64,000 bases of DNA from JAJZGK01 sp035538795 (GTDB lineage Bacteria; Pseudomonadota; Alphaproteobacteria; Rhodospirillales; Magnetospirillaceae). The notes beneath the pieces are model-generated. The model searched no databases and was not told the DNA's origin. It worked only from the letters and a program-made list of their open reading frames with translations. The stretch lies in the NCBI GenBank assembly GCA_035538795.1, contig DATLJS010000053.1:43365-107364 (forward strand). The letters run 5' to 3'. The translations under genes and the position numbers were made by a program. Positions 42,212 through 53,313 of the stretch are shown one piece after another. How positions within the stretch are numbered: the first letter of the stretch is position 1; the number at the start of each line of letters is the position of its first letter.

Positions 42212-42589
42212 TTATTCCTTCTTCAGGGCCGTGACTTCGATCTCCACCTTCATGCGGGGATCGACCAGGGTGCAGGCGACGGTGGTGTTGGCCGGACGGA
42301 TGCCCTTGAAATGTTTGCCCAGCACCGGGGCGATGCGTTCGAAATCGGTGGGATCGGTCAGATAGACCCGCACGCGCACCACGTCGGCCAAGCTGGAGCC
42401 GGCCTGCGCCAAGGCGCCGGAAATGGTGGCGAAAGCCTGCTCGGTCTGCTCGACGACGCCGTCGGCGATCTGGCCGTTGGCGAAGCCGCTGGTGCCGGCG
42501 ACGAACACCCAGCGGCCGTCGACCACGGCGCGGGAATAGCCGGCAACTTCTTCAAAAGGCGAACCGGAAGAAATCAGACTGCGGGACAT
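42212..42589 (-). CDS. RidA family protein
   Basis: A 125-residue member of the RidA/YjgF family, which clear reactive enamine/imine intermediates. The end has CTLVDPRMKVEIEVTAL, where the conserved Arg of the active site lies. The first part has YSRAVVDGRWVFVAGTSGF. ATG at 42589. It lies five bases ahead of the SDR. Whether it is the standard RidA or a specialised one is open. Confidence 0.88.
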   Translation of the reverse strand: MSRSLISSGSPFEEVAGYSRAVVDGRWVFVAGTSGFANGQIADGVVEQTEQAFATISGALAQAGSSLADVVRVRVYLTDPTDFERIAPVLGKHFKGIRPANTTVACTLVDPRMKVEIEVTALKKE

Positions 42590-42662
42590 GGATCGTCAAC
42601 TCCGAGAAAATATCGAAGCAGAACGATGGGTCCAACTGCCTGACGGAGCAAGCTTATTTTAC

Positions 42663-42986
42663 TTACTCACTGATCTCTACAGCCAGTCCGCCATCGATCT
42701 CCACCACAGGTAGAGGCGCCAGATCATGTCCGTCCAGCGGCAGCTCCCAACCGTGGCTGGGGCATTCCAGGGTGCAGTTTTCGTGATCCAGCTTACCGTG
42801 CAGCATGGCCGCCCCATGATGGGGACAGCTGTTGCGCACGGCGATCAGCCTGCCTTGGTGGCGGATTACCAACACATGGCGGGGCGTATGGTGCGGCAGG
42901 CGCAGCCAGCCGGTCCAGCGGTCCTCGCCCTTGATCAGGTGGTGGTGCAGCTCGTGGATGGGGAACAGACGCTTATGGCCGGACAT
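42663..42986 (-). CDS. Rieske-type [2Fe-2S] ferredoxin
   Basis: A 107-residue soluble Rieske protein. Cluster ligands are C54 and H56 (CPHHG) and C75 and H78 (CPSHGW). It follows maeB by 27 bases on the same strand and may form an operon. No partner oxygenase is in sight. It resembles ferredoxin components or nitrite-reductase small-subunit-like proteins; the exact job is unknown. Confidence 0.85.
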   Translation of the reverse strand: MSGHKRLFPIHELHHHLIKGEDRWTGWLRLPHHTPRHVLVIRHQGRLIAVRNSCPHHGAAMLHGKLDHENCTLECPSHGWELPLDGHDLAPLPVVEIDGGLAVEISE

Positions 42987-43013
42987 GAAGGTCTGCTCCC
43001 TCTCCGCGATCGC

Positions 43014-45296
43014 TTATTTTTTGTGGGCCGCCGCCATCTGGGCGTCGACCACCGCCAAAGCGGTGACGTTGACGATGCCCCGCACGGTCGTCGACTGGGT
43101 CAGGATATGAGCCGGAGCCCCCACCCCCATCAGGATCGGGCCGATGGACAGACCGTCGCCCAGCACCTTCACCAGATTGAAGGCTATGTTGGCGGCGTCC
43201 AGCGACGGCATGATCAGCAGATTGGCCTCGCCCTTCAGGACCGAGTCCGGGAACACCCGGTCGCGGATTTCCGGCGAGATGGCGGCGTCGGCGTGCATCT
43301 CGCCATCCACCTCCAGTTTGGGGGCGCGTTCGCGCAGCATGGCCAGCACGTCGCGCATCTTGTTGGAAGACGGGCTGGGGCGGCCGCCAAAGTTGGAATG
43401 GGACACCAGCGCCACCTTGGGAGTGATGCCGAAACGCCGTACCTCTTCCGCCGCCAGCAGCGTCATCTCGACCAACTGCTCGGCGCTGGGATCGTGGTTG
43501 ACGTAGGTGTCGGCCAGGAAATAGGTGCCTTTGTCCAGAAGCAGCAGGTTCATGGCCGACGGCACCTTGACGTCGGGGCGCAGGCCGATGATGTCGGTAA
43601 TGTGCTTCAGATGCTTCCAATAGCGGCCGATGACGCCGCAAATCATGGCGTCGGCCTCGCCGCGGCGCACCATCAGGGCGGCGATCACCGTGTTGCGGGT
43701 GCGCACCACCGTGCGGGCATATTCGGGCGCCACGCCGTTGCGGCACATCAGTTCGTAATAGGCCCGCCAATATTCCTGGAAGCGGGCGTCGTTCTGGGGA
43801 TCGACCAGTTCGAAATCCTCGCCGATGCGCAGGCGGGAATCCAACTCGTCCAGACGGCGCTCCACGACCTCGCGGCGGCCCACCAGGATCGGACGGGCCA
43901 GGCCTTCGTCGATGATGGTCTGCACGGCGCGCAGCACGCGATGGCTTTCGCCTTCGGCATAGACCACCCGCTGGGGATTGCGCCGCGCCCGGTCGAACAG
44001 CGGCTTCATCACCAGACCGGAGCGGAACACGAACGAGTTCAGCTTTTCCTGATACTGCGCCCAATTGCCGATGGGACGGGTGGCGACGCCGCTTTCCATG
44101 GCGGCGCGGGCCACCGCCGGCGCGATTTTCAGGATCAGACGGGGATCGAAGGGCTTGGGGATCAGATAGTCGGCGCCGAAGCTCAATGCCTGATCGCCAT
44201 AGGCCGCCGCCACCGTCTCGTCGGATTCGGCGAAAGCCAATTCGGCCAGGGCGCGCACGGCGGCCAGCTTCATCTCTTCATTGATGGCGGTGGCGCCCAC
44301 GTCCAGCGCCCCCTTGAAGATGTAGGGGAAGACCAGGACGTTGTTGACCTGATTGGGATAGTCGGAGCGCCCGGTGGCGATCACCGCGTCGGCGCGGGCG
44401 GCACGGGCCTGTTCCGGCAGAATTTCCGGGGTAGGGTTGGCCAAAGCGAAAATCAGCGGCTTGTCGCCCATGCGCTGAACCATGTCCTGGGTCAGAACGC
44501 CGGCGGCAGACAGCCCCAGGAAGACGTCGGCGCCTTCGATCACCTCGCCCAGGGTGCGGGCGTTGGTGTCCTGGGCGAAAGGCTCCTTGTATTCGTCCAT
44601 CAGCGCCGTGCGGCCCTTGTAGACCACGCCCTCGATGTCGCAGACGGTGATGTTCTCGCGCTTGACGCCCAGCCGCACCAGCAGGTTCAGGCAGGCCAAG
44701 GCGGCGGCGCCGGCGCCCGAGGCGACCAGCCGCACCTGATCGATATCCTTGCCCACCACCCGCAGACCGTTGAGCAGCGCCGCGCCGACGATGATGGCGG
44801 TGCCGTGCTGATCGTCGTGCATCACCGGGATGCCCATGCGTTCGCGCAATTTCTTTTCAACGACGAAGCACTCGGGCGCCTTGATGTCCTCAAGATTAAT
44901 ACCGCCGAAGGTCGGCTCCAGCGAGGCGATGATGTCCACCAGCTTGTCGGGGTCGCGCTCGTTGATCTCGATGTCGAAGACGTCGATGCCGGCGAAGTTC
45001 TTGAACAGAACGCCCTTGCCTTCCATCACCGGCTTGGCCGCCAGCGGCCCGATGGCGCCCAGTCCCAGCACCGCCGTGCCGTTGGTGATCACCGCCACCA
45101 GATTGCCGCGCGCCGTCATGTTGGCGGCTTCCTTGGGATCGTCCTTGATCAGTTCGCAGGCATAGGCCACGCCCGGAGAATAGGCCAAGGCCAGATCGCG
45201 CTGGTTGGCCAGCGGCTTGGTGGCGTTGACGCTGATTTTACCGGGTGTGGGAAGGCGATGATATTCCAGAGCGCTTTCGCGCAAATCGTCCGACAT
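43014..45296 (-). CDS. maeB: NADP-dependent malic enzyme with phosphate acetyltransferase-like domain
   Basis: A 760-residue enzyme that decarboxylates malate to pyruvate. The malic domain runs to about 180 (YSPGVAYACELI; IGPLAAKPVMEGK), with FKNFAGIDVFDIEI and metal/NADP parts after. The NAD(P) domain has GAGAAALACLNLL. The last 330 residues resemble phosphate acetyltransferase and probably act as a regulatory domain, as in the E. coli MaeB. ATG at 45296 is taken; TTG 45302 is in frame. It supplies NADPH, pyruvate and CO2 in C4 metabolism beside dctA. Confidence 0.95.
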   Translation of the reverse strand: MSDDLRESALEYHRLPTPGKISVNATKPLANQRDLALAYSPGVAYACELIKDDPKEAANMTARGNLVAVITNGTAVLGLGAIGPLAAKPVMEGKGVLFKNFAGIDVFDIEINERDPDKLVDIIASLEPTFGGINLEDIKAPECFVVEKKLRERMGIPVMHDDQHGTAIIVGAALLNGLRVVGKDIDQVRLVASGAGAAALACLNLLVRLGVKRENITVCDIEGVVYKGRTALMDEYKEPFAQDTNARTLGEVIEGADVFLGLSAAGVLTQDMVQRMGDKPLIFALANPTPEILPEQARAARADAVIATGRSDYPNQVNNVLVFPYIFKGALDVGATAINEEMKLAAVRALAELAFAESDETVAAAYGDQALSFGADYLIPKPFDPRLILKIAPAVARAAMESGVATRPIGNWAQYQEKLNSFVFRSGLVMKPLFDRARRNPQRVVYAEGESHRVLRAVQTIIDEGLARPILVGRREVVERRLDELDSRLRIGEDFELVDPQNDARFQEYWRAYYELMCRNGVAPEYARTVVRTRNTVIAALMVRRGEADAMICGVIGRYWKHLKHITDIIGLRPDVKVPSAMNLLLLDKGTYFLADTYVNHDPSAEQLVEMTLLAAEEVRRFGITPKVALVSHSNFGGRPSPSSNKMRDVLAMLRERAPKLEVDGEMHADAAISPEIRDRVFPDSVLKGEANLLIMPSLDAANIAFNLVKVLGDGLSIGPILMGVGAPAHILTQSTTVRGIVNVTALAVVDAQMAAAHKK

Positions 45297-45420
45297 GAGC
45301 AATAATCTTTCGTTTCCTGCTGGACCGGCCTTCGAGGCTTTTCGGTAATTTTCGGAAAGAAATATGCATCGACCACGCAGGCGGCTTCAACGAAAAAGGC
45401 CCGCGCCAGGGGCCGGAAAA

Positions 45421-45460
45421 CGACAAAACCCCAGGCCATAAAAGGACTGGGGTTTTGTCG
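45421..45460 (-). terminator. Intrinsic terminator after tRNA-Leu
   Basis: CGACAAAACCCCAG and CTGGGGTTTTGTCG form a perfect 14-bp inverted repeat (45421-45434 and 45447-45460) with a 12-base loop. It lies eight bases past the CCA end of tRNA-Leu on the minus strand. Confidence 0.75.
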
Positions 45461-45468
45461 TAAGCATA

Positions 45469-45555
45469 TGGTGCGGTCAAGAAGACTCGAACTTCCACGG
45501 CCTTTCGGCCACAGCGACCTCAACGCTGCGCGTCTACCAATTCCGCCATGACCGC
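45469..45555 (-). tRNA. tRNA-Leu (anticodon GAG)
   Basis: An 87-base tRNA with the CCA end encoded. The acceptor arms GCGGTCA (45555-45549) and TGACCGC (45479-45473) pair perfectly. The anticodon arm is CAGCG, loop TTGAGGT, CGCTG, which gives GAG and reads CTC/CTT leucine codons. The long variable arm (TGGCCGAAAGGCCG) is typical for class II leucine tRNAs. D-arm AATTGGTAGA and T-arm GTTCGAGT are normal. Confidence 0.97.
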
Positions 45556-45631
45556 ATCATGACTAGCCGACGCGAACGCCAGCCGGTAAGGTTGGCTTGT
45601 CTACCAAAACCCGAGGCAAGGTTCAAGCACC

Positions 45632-46291
45632 GTGTTCGACAACAGCGCCATAGAATGGATCATCAGCGATAAAAAAGTGGAATACCCCGACGCCAAGGCC
45701 TTCATGGAGGCCCGCGCGGCGGCGATCCGCGACGCTGGAGCCCCGGAATGCATCTGGCTGCTGGAGCATCCGCCCCTCTATACCGCCGGCACCAGCGCCA
45801 AGCCGGAAGACCTGTTGGAGCACAACCGCTTCCCCGTCTATGACGCCGGACGCGGCGGTCAATACACCTATCACGGCCCCGGCCAGCGGGTGGCCTACGT
45901 CATGCTGGATCTGAAGGCCCGCAACGCCGACATCCGCTGTTTCGTCCACGACCTCGAGGAATGGCTGATCCGCACCCTGGACCGTTTCGGCGTCAAGGGC
46001 GAACGCCGCGACGGCCGCGTCGGCATCTGGGTGCAACGGCCGGGCGGGCGCGAAGACAAGATCGCCGCCATCGGCGTGCGCGTACGCAAATGGGTGACGT
46101 TCCACGGCATCGCCCTGAACGTCGACCCCGACCTGTCCCATTTCGGCGGCATCGTCCCCTGCGGCATCCGCCAGCACGGCGTCACCTCGCTTTGGGATTT
46201 AGGCCATACCCCCACCATGGAAGAAGTGGACATGGCCCTGAAGGATTGCTTTGAAGAGGTGTTCGGAGCGGCAAGAGCCTGCAAGGCTTAA
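45632..46291 (+). CDS. lipB: Octanoyltransferase LipB
   Basis: Moves octanoyl groups from acyl carrier protein to lipoate-dependent enzymes, the first step of lipoate synthesis. It has 219 residues. GRGGQYTYHGPGQ, KIAAIGVRVRKW (lysine) and the cysteine in VPCGIRQHGVTS are the family signatures. GTG at 45632 is the start. It is divergent from tRNA-Leu and convergent with acyP. lipA is not in the window. Confidence 0.95.
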   Translation: MFDNSAIEWIISDKKVEYPDAKAFMEARAAAIRDAGAPECIWLLEHPPLYTAGTSAKPEDLLEHNRFPVYDAGRGGQYTYHGPGQRVAYVMLDLKARNADIRCFVHDLEEWLIRTLDRFGVKGERRDGRVGIWVQRPGGREDKIAAIGVRVRKWVTFHGIALNVDPDLSHFGGIVPCGIRQHGVTSLWDLGHTPTMEEVDMALKDCFEEVFGAARACKA

Positions 46292-46318
46292 CCCCAACCC
46301 CGCCGTCCCCGCCCCAGG

Positions 46319-46606
46319 TCAGACCGAGGGCAGCTTATGGAACCCCGGCGAAATCGGCGGCGGCGCCGGCTCGGTGGCGACGCTCGTGACCAGGGCCGCC
46401 GGCGGGCCTTGCCGGCAGGCGGCCACCATGGCGTAAACGGCGTCGGGCGGACCGCTGAGCAAAGCCTCGACCGATCCGTCGAAGCAATTGCGCACCCAAC
46501 CGGTCAAATGGCGCGCCGCCGCCTGCTCGGCGGTCCAGCCCCGATACCAGACGCCTTGGACGCGGCCTTCGATGCGGACGCGCAGCGTGAGACTATCCTC
46601 GCTCAT
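46319..46606 (-). CDS. acyP: Acylphosphatase
   Basis: A 95-residue enzyme hydrolysing acyl phosphates. The signature GRVQGVWYRGWTAEQAA contains the catalytic Arg, and the Asn lies in GWVRNCFDGSVEAL. ATG at 46606. It is convergent with lipB and in the same direction as pccA-pccB upstream, with a terminator between. Confidence 0.93.
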   Translation of the reverse strand: MSEDSLTLRVRIEGRVQGVWYRGWTAEQAAARHLTGWVRNCFDGSVEALLSGPPDAVYAMVAACRQGPPAALVTSVATEPAPPPISPGFHKLPSV

Positions 46607-46633
46607 CCCCGTTTCCTTAAAACGAACGGCTCG

Positions 46634-46665
46634 AACAAACGCCGGGCCTCAAACAAACGCCGGGC
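46634..46665. repeat. 14-bp direct repeat near the pccA terminator
   Basis: AACAAACGCCGGGC occurs at 46634-46647 and again at 46652-46665. The right copy overlaps the left arm of the terminator stem and its T tail. Confidence 0.8.
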
Positions 46666-46689
46666 GGATGCTTTCGCGTCCGCCCGGCG
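46652..46689 (-). terminator. Intrinsic terminator of pccA
   Basis: CGCCGGGCGGA (46658-46668) pairs perfectly with TCCGCCCGGCG (46679-46689). On the minus strand the stem is followed by TTTGTTTG. Confidence 0.8.
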
Positions 46690-46715
46690 CCGTTTGCCTC
46701 AACGAGTGATCCGAC

Positions 46716-48713
46716 TCAGTCGGCGAACTCGATGATCTTCTGGTCCACCATCAGGCTGTCGCCGGCCTTGGCGTGAACCTTGGCGATGGTGCCGTCGCGT
46801 TCGGCGCGAAGGATGTTTTCCATCTTCATCGCCTCGACCACGGCCAGCACTTCGCCGGCCTTTACTTCCTGTCCCTCGGCCACCGCCACCGAGACCAACA
46901 GGCCCGGCATCGGCGACAGCAGGAACTTGGACATGTCAGGAGCCGCCTTGACCGGCATCAGCGCAGCCAGTTCGGCGCCACGGGGGCTGTAGACCACCAC
47001 GTCGGCCAGACTGCCGTTGTGGAACAGCTGATAGCCCTGGCCCTTGCGGTCGACCTGCACGACGATGGCGTGCTTGTTGTCGTCGTTGACGACGCCGCGG
47101 AACAGCGGCTGGCCGATGTCCCAGTCCGAGGTGACGGTGATGGTCGGCCCGCCCATTTCAAGGGCGTAGCCGCCTTCGATGGGACTGACCGAGTAGGGAT
47201 AGTTGACGCCGTTGAAGACCACCACCCAATCGGTTCCGGGGCTGACTTCGTGACCCGGCATCTGACCGCTGATCGAGCAGGCGCGTTCCACCAGCTTCTG
47301 CTTGACGAAAGCGGCCACGGCCACCAGCAGACGCGGGTCTTCGACCGGCAGATCGGCGGCGGTGAAGCCGTTGGCGTATTCCTCGGCGATGAAGTTGGTG
47401 GTCAGCTCGCCCTTGACGAAGCGCGGATGCGCCATCAGCGCCGACAGGAACGGAATGTTGTGCGACAGACCACGGATGTAATACTCGTCCAGCGCTTGGC
47501 GCATGTTGGCGATGGCCATTTCGCGCACCGGGCCGTAGGAGCACAGCTTGGCGATCATGGGATCGTAGTACATGCTGATCTCGCCGCCTTCATAGACGCC
47601 GGTGTCGACGCGCACCTTTTCGTTTTCCGCAGGCGGAATATAGCGGGTCAGGCGGCCGATGGACGGCATGAAGTTGCGGTAGGGATCTTCGGCGTAGACG
47701 CGCGATTCCATGGCCCAGCCCTTGAGCTGGACGTCCTTCTGCTCCAGCGGCAGCTTTTCGCCGTGGGCCACGCGGATCATCAGCTCGACCAGATCGAGGC
47801 CGGTGATCAGCTCGGTCACGGGATGCTCCACCTGCAGGCGGGTGTTCATCTCCAGGAAGAAGAAGTTCCGGTGGGCGTCGACGATGAATTCGACGGTGCC
47901 GGCCGACTTGTACTGCACGGCCTTGGCCAGGGCCACGGCCTGTTCGCCCATGGACTTGCGCACGGCTTCGGTCAGGAACGGCGACGGAGCCTCTTCGATC
48001 ACCTTCTGATGGCGGCGCTGGATCGAGCATTCGCGCTCGCCCAGATAGATCACGTTGCCGTGGCTGTCGCCGATCAGCTGGATTTCGATGTGGCGCGGCT
48101 GCTCGATGTACTTCTCGATGAAGACGCGGTCGTCGGCGAACGAGGACTTGGCCTCGTTGGTGGCCGAGATGAAGCCTTCATGGGCCTGGAGATCGTTCCA
48201 GGCCAGACGCATGCCCTTGCCGCCGCCGCCGGCCGAAGCCTTGATCATCACCGGATAGCCGATTTCCTTGGCGATCTTCACCGCCTCGTCGGCATCCTTG
48301 ATGACGCCCATATAGCCGGGAACGGTGGAAACGCCGGCTTCCTTGGCCAACTTCTTCGATTCGATCTTGTCGCCCATGGCAAAGATGGCGTGGGCGTCGG
48401 GACCGATGAAGACGATGTCGTTGGCGGCCAGCTTTTCCTGGAACTCGCGCTTTTCCGACAGGAAGCCGTAACCGGGATGGACGGCTTCGGCGCCGGTCTG
48501 CTTGCAGGCTTCGACGATCTTGTCGGCCAGCAGATAGGATTGGGCGGACGGAGCGGCGCCGATATGCACCGCTTCGTCGGCCATCTGCACATGCAGGGCT
48601 TCCTTGTCGGCGTCCGAATAGACGGCCACCGTCTTGATGCCCATCTTGCGACAGGTCTTGATGACGCGGCAGGCGATCTCGCCGCGGTTGGCGATCAGGA
48701 TTTTCTTGAACAT
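46716..48713 (-). CDS. pccA: Propionyl-CoA carboxylase alpha subunit (biotin carboxylase/carrier)
   Basis: The biotin-bearing subunit of an acyl-CoA carboxylase, 665 residues. The biotin carboxylase domain covers about 1-445 with the ATP-grasp loop KASAGGGGKGMRLAW and EMNTRLQVEHPVTE. The carrier domain ends the protein with EAMKMEN, where Lys630 carries biotin. The size and middle part (about 450-580, the BT domain) fit PccA better than acetyl-CoA carboxylase AccC. It follows pccB by 12 bases. With prpE it makes propionyl-CoA and then methylmalonyl-CoA; epimerase and mutase are not in the window. Confidence 0.93.
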   Translation of the reverse strand: MFKKILIANRGEIACRVIKTCRKMGIKTVAVYSDADKEALHVQMADEAVHIGAAPSAQSYLLADKIVEACKQTGAEAVHPGYGFLSEKREFQEKLAANDIVFIGPDAHAIFAMGDKIESKKLAKEAGVSTVPGYMGVIKDADEAVKIAKEIGYPVMIKASAGGGGKGMRLAWNDLQAHEGFISATNEAKSSFADDRVFIEKYIEQPRHIEIQLIGDSHGNVIYLGERECSIQRRHQKVIEEAPSPFLTEAVRKSMGEQAVALAKAVQYKSAGTVEFIVDAHRNFFFLEMNTRLQVEHPVTELITGLDLVELMIRVAHGEKLPLEQKDVQLKGWAMESRVYAEDPYRNFMPSIGRLTRYIPPAENEKVRVDTGVYEGGEISMYYDPMIAKLCSYGPVREMAIANMRQALDEYYIRGLSHNIPFLSALMAHPRFVKGELTTNFIAEEYANGFTAADLPVEDPRLLVAVAAFVKQKLVERACSISGQMPGHEVSPGTDWVVVFNGVNYPYSVSPIEGGYALEMGGPTITVTSDWDIGQPLFRGVVNDDNKHAIVVQVDRKGQGYQLFHNGSLADVVVYSPRGAELAALMPVKAAPDMSKFLLSPMPGLLVSVAVAEGQEVKAGEVLAVVEAMKMENILRAERDGTIAKVHAKAGDSLMVDQKIIEFAD

Positions 48714-48725
48714 CGCGGCTTCCCC

Positions 48726-50258
<1,533 letters not shown>

Positions 50259-50351
50259 GGACTCCCCCGAGTTCTTGACTTCTTCGACCGTTTATCGGCC
50301 AGGGGCTTCGAGATATCATCAACCGCAGCGCATATCCACAAAATTGCTGCT

Positions 50352-51068
50352 TTATGATTGCATAGGGGGGTATCCCGGCAAGCATAGTTCAACGAAGCGG
50401 CCAGCCGCCGCAATATCATTGCGCAAAGCCTCGCGGCGCTTGATCGCCTCGGCGTCGTCGCCCCAGAATTCTATCTGATAAGTTTCGTCCAACTGCGAGG
50501 CGGCAAAAGCCTCTTCGGCAGTCAACCTGCCGTCGATCATCGACAGTCCCAGGAACAGCGATCCCATGCCCGCCACCGCCGCCTGCAGGGCCGTCAGCCG
50601 CCAGTCGTCGTAAGCCTCCACGTGCCGGCGCAAAGCCGCCATGGTGGCGTCCGGCTGGACAATCGGCAAGATGCCGGACGTTACGTCGATCTCGACGCCC
50701 AACGCCGCCGACACGCCGTCCAGGACCGGCTGCCACAGGCCATGCTGGCGGGCCACCAGATCGGACGGCGATTCGGCGCGGTAGCACAAAAGGTCGGTGC
50801 CGGCGTAATTCAGCACATGCTCGACCACCGGCCTGCGTTTTCCCGCCACCCGATCCAGCGCCGTGCTGGCCAATTGGGTCAGCGGCATGGTGTGGGGCTT
50901 GATTTCATCGACCTGGGCCAGCCATTCGCCGGCCACCGCTTCGGCCAAAGCGGCATAGGGCAGCACCAGAGGCGATTTTTCGGGAGTCTTCACCGTCCGT
51001 CCGTCGAGAGTCACGGCAAAGCCCTCGGCGGCGGCGGCAACCGCGGCCTGCTTATAAAAACGCTTCAT
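50352..51068 (-). CDS. ATP12 family F1-ATPase assembly chaperone
   Basis: A 238-residue protein of the ATP12 family, which in mitochondria chaperones the F1 alpha subunit and is also present in alphaproteobacteria. It opens MKRFYKQAAVAAAAEGFAVT and contains VKTPEKSPLVLPYAALAEAV, HTMPLTQLASTALDRV and DLLCYRAESPSDLVARQ, the most conserved stretches. It starts five bases after the AsmA-like gene ends. ATP synthase genes are not nearby. Confidence 0.92.
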   Translation of the reverse strand: MKRFYKQAAVAAAAEGFAVTLDGRTVKTPEKSPLVLPYAALAEAVAGEWLAQVDEIKPHTMPLTQLASTALDRVAGKRRPVVEHVLNYAGTDLLCYRAESPSDLVARQHGLWQPVLDGVSAALGVEIDVTSGILPIVQPDATMAALRRHVEAYDDWRLTALQAAVAGMGSLFLGLSMIDGRLTAEEAFAASQLDETYQIEFWGDDAEAIKRREALRNDIAAAGRFVELCLPGYPPMQS

Positions 51069-51073
51069 TGTCC

Positions 51074-53311
51074 TCAGTCCCCGATCAATCCTTGCAGCAG
51101 GCCGCCCAAGCCGCCGCCGTCGTTCTTGCTTTTGGCTTTGCCCTTGGCCGGAGCGCGCCCGGCGACGGGCTTGCGCGTCTGCGCGATCGCCGCCAAACAG
51201 GGATTGGCGCTGCCGGTTCCCGAGCTGACCAGCGGCACCAGTGCGCCCAGCGGTCCCAAGGCCAGTCCGCCAACGGCCCCCACCACGCCCTTGACGATGG
51301 CCCCCTTGTTGGGGCTCAACACCGGTTGGGTCAAAGTGCCCTGCACGTCCACCGGCACCGACAGGCTGAGCAGACTGGTTTCCTTGGGCTTCGGCGACAA
51401 GGTCAGATCCAGGGTCTCGCTGCCCAGATTGACGCTGCCTTGTCCGGCCACCGTCATGCGGGTGGTGTCGAACAGCAGAGCGTCGCTTTTGGCCAAGCCG
51501 TCGGTGATGATGAAACGGCTGACTAGGCACTGCATCTCGGTGTCTTTTTCCTGAACCCAGGGCGCCAGCTGTTTCAGTAGATCCAGAGCCAACGCATCGG
51601 CGTAAACGCCTTCGACCCGTCCCTTGCCGGTGACCAGAAGACTTTCGCCGGAAGCCCGCGCCATAATGGCGTGGGGCGTCGCGCCGGTTCCGCTCAGACG
51701 CAGGCGCAGATCGGAACTGCCGCCCCGCAGGGTGTCGGCCACCTTGAACGACCGCAGCACCTCGCCCAGCCCGACCTTATCGGCGTCGACGGACAATTGC
51801 ACCAGCGGCTGGCGGCCGGTGACGTCCACCTGAATGTCGGCCTTGGCCTTGCCGCCGGCCAACATGGCGACCGATGGCTGTGCCGAAAGCTTGCCGTCCT
51901 TCAACCGGGCGGACAATTGCACCATCTGGGCCAGCAGCAGATTGTCGGTCAGACGCTCGATCTTCCATTCCAGGTCCAGGTCCAGCATCTGCAGCAGAGC
52001 GAACGGCAAAGGCTGATCGGGGAAAAGGCGGGCGTCGGGCATGTCGCCGGCCTTATCCTTGCCGGCATCGGGAGAAAGTTCCTCCAGGCTGACCGAATTC
52101 GAGGACAGACGCGCGGTGATGTCGGGGCGCTTGCCCGACAAACGGAACACCACGTCGCCGGACAGATCGGACTTGCCGACCGTCGCCTTCAGATCCCCCA
52201 GCCGCCAGCCGTCGGCCAGATCGCCGAAGCGGGCCTGCGCCTTGAGCGGACCGATGGCCGGCAAAGTGACGCCCAGCGACTTGTTGAAACCGGCTAGGCT
52301 CGGACCTTCGGCGGTCAGCAGCAGATCGACGCCCTTCATCGACAGAGGATCGCGGATCGCCCCCTTCAGGGTCAGGGCGGCGGCATCGCGGCGGCCCAGG
52401 GCGGCGTCGAGATCGGTGATGACCGGGCTGGACAACGCACCCTTGACCATCATGTTGATCCGCGCCGCGCCCAAGGCCGGCAGGGGCACGCCGATCAATT
52501 TTCCCGTCTCCGCCAGATCGGCGGAATCGGCGGCCATCTTCAGCAGCAGAAACGGCCCGCCCCGGCCCCCCGACACGCTGCCGTCGGCGGTGGCGACCAA
52601 ACCGGGCAGCACCGCCTTCAGCTTGACGGGAAAGGAACGGCTTTCGTTGCGGTTCATGAAGTCGTTGAATTCGCCTGCCGAACCCAAGGTGCCGGAAACG
52701 TCGTAATGCCGTCCGTTCCAGGTTCCCACCGACAACAGCCCCACCGGCGCGCCGGGAATCGGCGCGTCCAGAGTCAGACGGTCGATGGATACTTCGTCGT
52801 TGCGGCCGGACGCGGCGTCCCGATAGGTGACGTGCACCTTATTGAAGGCCAATTGCGCAATGGAAAAGCCGGTCGGCGTGCCCTCGGTGGTCAGGCTGCC
52901 GGGAGCGACCCCCTTGGTCTCGCCGAACTCCCAATTGCCTTGACCCTTGGCGTTGTTCTCCAGCAGCAGATCGGCATCCTCGACCGCCAGACGGCGGATG
53001 TTGACCCGCCGCCCCAGCAAGGCCACCAGACCGATATTGGCCTCCAGCCGCCCAGCCCTCAGCAGGGGACGGTCCTTGTCCCAGGCAGCGTTGGACAGTA
53101 CCACGTCGCGGGCCACCAGCGCCGGGTTCAAGGACAGGCGCAGCGACAGGCGTCCGTTAATGGTCAAATCCCGGCCCGTGGCGTCCTTGGCCGCCTGGGC
53201 CAGAAGCTGGCGATAGGCGGAAACGTCGATGGATTTGGCGACGGCGATCAACGCCACCGCCAGCATCACCACACCGGCCAGCGCCAGCTTGATGATCAGT
53301 CCGACACGCAT
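51074..53311 (-). CDS. AsmA family protein
   Basis: A 745-residue protein with one N-terminal membrane anchor (LIIKLALAGVVMLAVALIAV, about 5-24) and a long periplasmic part rich in beta-strands. It includes GRDLTINGRLSLRLSLNP and NWEFGE, the AsmA pattern. AsmA-like proteins form bridges that carry phospholipids to the outer membrane. The end is Gly-rich. ATG at 53311 follows AAGGAGCTGACC; longer frames to 53419 overlap the HAD gene. Confidence 0.85.
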   Translation of the reverse strand: MRVGLIIKLALAGVVMLAVALIAVAKSIDVSAYRQLLAQAAKDATGRDLTINGRLSLRLSLNPALVARDVVLSNAAWDKDRPLLRAGRLEANIGLVALLGRRVNIRRLAVEDADLLLENNAKGQGNWEFGETKGVAPGSLTTEGTPTGFSIAQLAFNKVHVTYRDAASGRNDEVSIDRLTLDAPIPGAPVGLLSVGTWNGRHYDVSGTLGSAGEFNDFMNRNESRSFPVKLKAVLPGLVATADGSVSGGRGGPFLLLKMAADSADLAETGKLIGVPLPALGAARINMMVKGALSSPVITDLDAALGRRDAAALTLKGAIRDPLSMKGVDLLLTAEGPSLAGFNKSLGVTLPAIGPLKAQARFGDLADGWRLGDLKATVGKSDLSGDVVFRLSGKRPDITARLSSNSVSLEELSPDAGKDKAGDMPDARLFPDQPLPFALLQMLDLDLEWKIERLTDNLLLAQMVQLSARLKDGKLSAQPSVAMLAGGKAKADIQVDVTGRQPLVQLSVDADKVGLGEVLRSFKVADTLRGGSSDLRLRLSGTGATPHAIMARASGESLLVTGKGRVEGVYADALALDLLKQLAPWVQEKDTEMQCLVSRFIITDGLAKSDALLFDTTRMTVAGQGSVNLGSETLDLTLSPKPKETSLLSLSVPVDVQGTLTQPVLSPNKGAIVKGVVGAVGGLALGPLGALVPLVSSGTGSANPCLAAIAQTRKPVAGRAPAKGKAKSKNDGGGLGGLLQGLIGD

Positions 53312-53313
53312 GG

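Noticed and set aside
42726..45305. Long open frame antisense to maeB
   Set aside because: Its translation is His/Gln/Gly-rich without domains, while maeB on the other strand has complete motifs.
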